Below are positions 60,935 to 64,000 of a stretch of DNA of 64,000 nt, piece after piece. Source of the stretch: Streptomyces radicis (lineage in GTDB: Bacteria > Actinomycetota > Actinomycetes > Streptomycetales > Streptomycetaceae); assembly GCF_003626575.1 (NCBI RefSeq), contig NZ_RBDY01000010.1:1-64000 (forward strand). Reading direction: 5' to 3'. Position numbers and translations under genes: made by a program. Position 1 is the first letter of the stretch; every line of letters starts with the position of its first letter. Under the pieces are notes generated by a model, which saw only the letters and a list, made by a program, of their open reading frames with translations, had not been told where the DNA came from and ran no database searches.

Positions 60935-61115
60935 GCGCCTGCGGCGGGCTCGGCCGACGTGGTGGGTGTGGGTGGGGAGCACCTGCGGTGGGCTCGGCCG
61001 ATGTGATCGGAGTTTGGAGGGGGCGTCGCTCGGCTGGTGCGGCGTCGCCTGCGGCGGGCCTGGCGCGGCGCGAGCGGGCCTGGGCGGGGCGGCGCAACGG
61101 TGACGCCTGCGGCAC
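60935..61115. repeat. Degenerate GCCTGCGGCGGGCTCGGC-type intergenic repeats
   Basis: The motif GCCTGCGGCGGGCTCGGCCG starts near 60937, recurs with one change near 60982 (CCTGCGGTGGGCTCGGCCGA), and appears shorter at about 61047 and 61115. No gene covers 60897-61153. It looks like a dispersed REP-like family. Confidence 0.7.
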
Positions 61116-61153
61116 GACGGCCGCCGTCGTCGGCCCTCGCTTCCCGCAGGGGA

Positions 61154-61528
61154 TCATGTGTCGAAGCGCCAACGGGTGTGGCCATAGGGCGACTTGGCGA
61201 ATCCATAGGCCGTGGTCGGGCTGATGCGGAAGGCGTTAGCCGCGCCCGCCGTGTGGTGGAGCTGGCCCTCGCGGGGGGTGAACCGCCACTCCTCGCGGGG
61301 GCCGGCCGCGATGTTGCGGGCCTTCTGCTCCTCGGGGCCCGTGGTGACATGCGGGGCGCCGTCCTGCCACACCGCGATCACCGGCGTGACGTGCGGGCCG
61401 CCGCCCGGGCGGACCGTGGACAGCCAGTACACCTCGGCCTCCGCCAGCAGCGCCCGCGCCTCCGCCCACTCCGTGGGCGCCGCGGCCGGGTCGCTGTACC
61501 GGGCGTCGAACTCGCTGCGGGGTTCCAT
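61154..61528 (-). CDS. PPOX-family FMN-binding protein with internal deletion
   Basis: The 124-residue protein starts well (MEPRSEFDARYSDPAAAPTE, YWLSTVRPGGGPHVTPVIAV, HVTTGPEEQKARNIA) and ends well (FTPREGQLHHTAGAANAFRI, TTAYGFAKSPYGHTRWRF). As I recall this family, about 45 residues between these parts, two barrel strands and a helix, are missing. The frame is kept. The start is firm (AGGAGGAGCC before the ATG at 61528). It is probably non-functional as a flavoenzyme. Confidence 0.78.
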   Translation of the reverse strand: MEPRSEFDARYSDPAAAPTEWAEARALLAEAEVYWLSTVRPGGGPHVTPVIAVWQDGAPHVTTGPEEQKARNIAAGPREEWRFTPREGQLHHTAGAANAFRISPTTAYGFAKSPYGHTRWRFDT

Positions 61529-61639
61529 GGCTCCTCCTGGGAACGGCGGCTTCTCACCGAACAGACCCGCCGGACCACCGGAACTCATCGCCACCCACAC
61601 CCACACACCGCCCGTCCCGGCGGGCCATGGCCTACCCGC

Positions 61640-61790
61640 CGGGAGGGCCGACGTTCAGTGCCGGTGCCCTGTGGGGCGCGTCCGGCCCGCCCGCCCGCAG
61701 GGCGACGCCGGGCCCCGCCCGCCCGGAGGGAAACGTCGGGCTGCCTGCCCGGAGGGCGACGCGCGGCCTACCTGCCCGGAGGGTCCGTCA
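61640..61790. repeat. Degenerate 25-27-bp tandem repeats with CCCGGAGGG core
   Basis: Units with the core CCCGGAGGG or CCCGCAGGG followed by CGACG or AAACG recur about every 25-27 bp from 61640 to the end of the membrane-protein gene (stop 61768). The last unit falls inside its final codons. Confidence 0.65.
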
Positions 61791-62697
61791 GGGGGATCAG
61801 GTGGCCCTGGCCCTGGATCAGGCACGTCAGTTGCCAGCCCGTCGTGCGCGTCAGGCGGGCGGATGTCGGCAGGCCGTGGTGGCGGGCCAGGCGGACGGCG
61901 TGCAGGCGGGCCGCCGCCTCGATCAGCTGGGCGTAGGTCGCCGTCGCGGCCCGCGCCCTGCGCCAGCCCGTGGCCACCGTGACCGCCCCGACCAGCAGGC
62001 CCGGCCACCACAGCGCGCCCACCGCCGCGTGCAGCAGGCCCCACCCGGCGAGGGTGACTGAACGGGTCAACGTCTCGCGCGCGGCGGACAGTTCGAGGCG
62101 CGCCGACTCCGGCAGGACCAGCCACAGATGCGGCCACACGGTGCCCAGGTCCAGGTCGTACTCGCGGTCGAGGCGCACGGCGGGGGCGTTGAGGCGGTCG
62201 GCCATCCACGTGGGCCGCTCGGGGCGTTCGGCCGAGACCGCCTCGAGCGCGGCGCGCGCCTCCCCGAGCGCGGGGCCCGGCGGGGGCGCCTCGCCCCGGG
62301 CGCGCGCCTGCGCCAGCTCCTCGCGCCGGTGCTCGTACGCGTCGTTCGCGCGCTCCCAACGCCGCCTGCGCGCCTCCGTCAGCCGCCGCGGCCTGGTGCC
62401 CGTGGTGAGCCAGGCGCGTTCGATCGCCGAGCCGAGCCCCTGCGCGGCCAGCCCCGCGCCCGCCGCGGCCAGGCCCACCGCGAGCAGGACGAGCGCCACC
62501 CCGCCGGGGGAGTCGAGGCGTGGCGACGCGGCCCACGCGTCGAGCCGGTCCCCGAGGCGGGCGGCGTCCAGCGCGTGCGCGTGGCCCAGCTCCCACGCCG
62601 CGGTCAGCGTGGCGACGAGCAGCGCCCCCGGCAGCACGAGCAGCGCCATCCACCGTTCGGCCAACTGCTTGCCCAACTCCCCCAGCAGGCTGCCCAC
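61768..62697 (-). CDS. Multi-pass membrane protein, paralogue-like to the 7697 gene
   Basis: The 309-residue protein has four membrane helices in two pairs (about 17-35 and 66-87; 222-238 and 244-262 region). A charged helical cytoplasmic part lies between them. The order, the WW pair in the last hairpin and the following A-x3-Y-x2-A helix match the membrane protein of the AAA+/vWA locus. The GTG start at 62697 lies one base after the upstream stop, so the two genes are coupled. No ATPase gene is adjacent here. Confidence 0.75.
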   Translation of the reverse strand: MGSLLGELGKQLAERWMALLVLPGALLVATLTAAWELGHAHALDAARLGDRLDAWAASPRLDSPGGVALVLLAVGLAAAGAGLAAQGLGSAIERAWLTTGTRPRRLTEARRRRWERANDAYEHRREELAQARARGEAPPPGPALGEARAALEAVSAERPERPTWMADRLNAPAVRLDREYDLDLGTVWPHLWLVLPESARLELSAARETLTRSVTLAGWGLLHAAVGALWWPGLLVGAVTVATGWRRARAATATYAQLIEAAARLHAVRLARHHGLPTSARLTRTTGWQLTCLIQGQGHLIPLTDPPGR

Positions 62698-62698
62698 G

Positions 62699-63124
62699 TC
62701 AGATGCGCTCCCAGCGCAGCGGCGCGCCCGTGGCCGAGCACACGGGCGGCGCCGTGTCGTGCGCGGCGGGCAGCCAGCTGCGCGAGCACGCGCCCGCGGG
62801 GCACAGGAAGACGGCCTCGGCGCGGCGGCCCTGGACCGGCAGCTCGCTCCAGCCCGCGGGCACCGTGGGGCCGTGGTGGGAGGGCGCGCCGGTGTCCTTG
62901 TACGGCGAGCGGGCGATCTCCGCCTCGCGCACCGCCCCGTCGAGCCGCTCCAACGGGCGGGCGGGATCGGCCTGTTCGCGCAGGGCGTCCAACAGGGCGT
63001 CGAGCGGGGCGAGGTCGCCGTGCGCCGTCAGCAGCGCGCGGATGGCCGGGAAGTCCCGGCAGACCTCGGCGATGCGGTCCCGCACACGGCGGGCCTCCGG
63101 ATCAAGGGGTCGCGTCTCGCTCAC
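62699..63124 (-). CDS. Zinc-ribbon protein, paralogue-like to the 7269 gene
   Basis: The 141-residue protein has a helical N-terminus and a C-terminal ribbon, FLCPAGACSRSW then PVCSATGAPLRWE, with the same Cys spacing (C-x4-C, later C followed by a GPM/APL turn) as the first gene of the conflict-type operon. I prefer the GTG at 63124 (SETRPLDPEARR) over 63151. It is coupled to the membrane-protein gene. Confidence 0.75.
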   Translation of the reverse strand: MSETRPLDPEARRVRDRIAEVCRDFPAIRALLTAHGDLAPLDALLDALREQADPARPLERLDGAVREAEIARSPYKDTGAPSHHGPTVPAGWSELPVQGRRAEAVFLCPAGACSRSWLPAAHDTAPPVCSATGAPLRWERI

Positions 63125-63238
63125 GGTGTCGACCGTACCCCCTGGAGTCACCGCCGCACCCGACGCCGAACAGCCCGCGCCGAGTTGACGGGCGGGCCGT
63201 GGCGGCGGCCGGGGGCCGATGACACCCCCGGCGCGCGG

Positions 63239-63442
63239 TCAGTCCTGCTGGTCGCGCTGCTGCTTCGTCTCGTCCATGACCTGCTTGCCCGCCCGCTTGG
63301 CGCGCTGGGTCATGCTGCCCTGCTGCTGTCCCTGCTGCCCTTCCTCGTCGTCCTGCTGCGCTTCCTTCTGCTGGTTCATGGCGTCCTTGGCGCGCTGCTG
63401 GAGCTCCTGGGCCTTATCCCTGAACTGGTCCGACATGCCCAT
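63239..63442 (-). CDS. Small Gln-rich hydrophilic protein
   Basis: The 67-residue protein is almost entirely charged or Gln (DQFRDKAQELQQRAKDAMNQ, QQKEAQQDDEEGQQGQQQ). It is helical with no hydrophobic core, like small stress or CsbD-type proteins. The ATG at 63442 follows GAGGAG with 7-base spacing. Confidence 0.78.
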   Translation of the reverse strand: MGMSDQFRDKAQELQQRAKDAMNQQKEAQQDDEEGQQGQQQGSMTQRAKRAGKQVMDETKQQRDQQD

Positions 63443-63492
63443 GCGTACTCCTCGGAGTGTGAGACGGGTGAACGGGTGAGCCGTGACCAGCG

Positions 63493-64000
63493 TTACACGG
63501 CCTCGCTTTCCTCGCATTCCGGGGCATTCCCCCCGGAACGGCCGCTCTCCCCCGACGCGCCGTAGCCCACCGTGCGCGGCGGCAGCGGGGGGCGGCTGCG
63601 GTCGGGGAGGTCCCGGTAGCCGGGCGGCGCGCTCGCGGGGTGGCGTTCCAGCAGGTCCAACGCGACCCGCACCGCCGTGTCGAGCACCACGGAACGCCCC
63701 TCGGCCCAGTCGAGCGGCGAGCGCAGCGCCTCGATGTCCGGGATCACGCCGTGGTTCTCGACGTCCCAGCCGTACGCGTCGAACCACGCGGCGTTCATCG
63801 GAACAGTGATCCCGGTGCCGTCGCCGAGCTCGTGCCCCCCGGTGATCCCGACCACCCCGCCCCATGTGCGGCAGCCGACCACGGGGCCGAGGCCGAGCAG
63901 CCGGAACGCGGCGGTGATCATGTCGCCGTCCGACGACGTCGCCTCGTCGGCCAGGGCCACGACGGGGCCGCGTGGCGCGTTGGAGGCGTAGCTCACGGGC
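63493..64000 (-). CDS. C-terminal end of tricorn-like S41 peptidase (partial)
   Basis: The gene enters from the right edge. The visible 168 residues read PVVALADEATSSDGDMITAA, then FRLLGLGPVVGCRTWGGVVG and GHGVIP-type D(V)ENHGVIPDIE, the catalytic C-terminal domain of tricorn core peptidases with the Ser in the ATSSDGD segment. Tricorn breaks down peptides released by the proteasome. The N-terminal propeller parts must lie beyond 64000. The last 30 residues are a disordered Gly/Ser tail. Confidence 0.87.
   Translation of the reverse strand, partial: PVSYASNAPRGPVVALADEATSSDGDMITAAFRLLGLGPVVGCRTWGGVVGITGGHELGDGTGITVPMNAAWFDAYGWDVENHGVIPDIEALRSPLDWAEGRSVVLDTAVRVALDLLERHPASAPPGYRDLPDRSRPPLPPRTVGYGASGESGRSGGNAPECEESEAV

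Overview
The window is high-GC actinomycete DNA, almost certainly from Streptomyces or a close relative. The evidence is the roughly 70+% GC, very strong GC3 bias, XRE/DUF397 pairs, an AfsR-type SARP-STAND regulator, DUF6223 and GPP34 proteins, and rare TTA (bldA-type) codons. Nothing in the window fixes its place on the chromosome. Product names come from motif reading by eye; no database search was possible.

Left end (1-5600): a lower-GC stretch carries a HEPN-domain protein with a zinc ribbon (175-1113). It ends at a 3' half of tRNA-Arg(CCU) (1537-1578), which looks like the distal attachment site of an integrated element. Beyond it come an XRE-TPR regulator, a small monooxygenase, an RsbW-like ATPase and several damaged genes. 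One has a one-base frameshift at about 3974, and two truncated genes meet head-on near 4330.

Conflict-type locus (7269-19319): six tightly coupled + strand genes encode a zinc-ribbon protein, a membrane protein, a ChlI/MoxR-like AAA+ ATPase, a ChlD-like vWA protein, a CHAT (caspase-like) protease and a TIR-STAND-TPR protein. They are met head-on by two overlapping SPFH membrane-protein genes. This is the best candidate for a little-described system: NTPase-gated, membrane-associated, with two possible effectors (CHAT and TIR) and TTA codons in two genes. A second zinc-ribbon/membrane pair resembling its first two genes lies at 61768-63124.

Middle (19430-33800): LigD-type phosphoesterase, SARP-STAND regulator, LuxR regulator, PhoD alkaline phosphatase with a PHO-box-like 11-bp repeat, flippase-like membrane protein, two MFS exporters, a methyltransferase, an OhrR/Ohr peroxide pair with a double-palindrome operator, and a secreted HNH lipoprotein.

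TnpB region (34161-38593): two direct copies of a TnpB-only element flank a beta-glucosidase. The right copy is intact. The left copy has in-frame deletions that remove the RuvC Glu and the DRD motif, so it is either decaying or an exapted nuclease-dead TnpB. Each copy sits 11-13 bp upstream of a divergent start codon; one of those genes encodes a 31-residue zinc ribbon.

Right part (38600-64000): aldo/keto reductases, a second tiny zinc ribbon, a D,D-carboxypeptidase with a long disordered repeat region, GPP34, XRE/DUF397, Mut7-C, a luciferase-like oxidoreductase, exonuclease III, an ESX-like hydrolase operon with duplicated lipoproteins, GNATs, a TetR-controlled membrane protein, a NarL-type two-component system, an internally deleted PPOX protein and the C-terminus of a tricorn-like protease at the edge.
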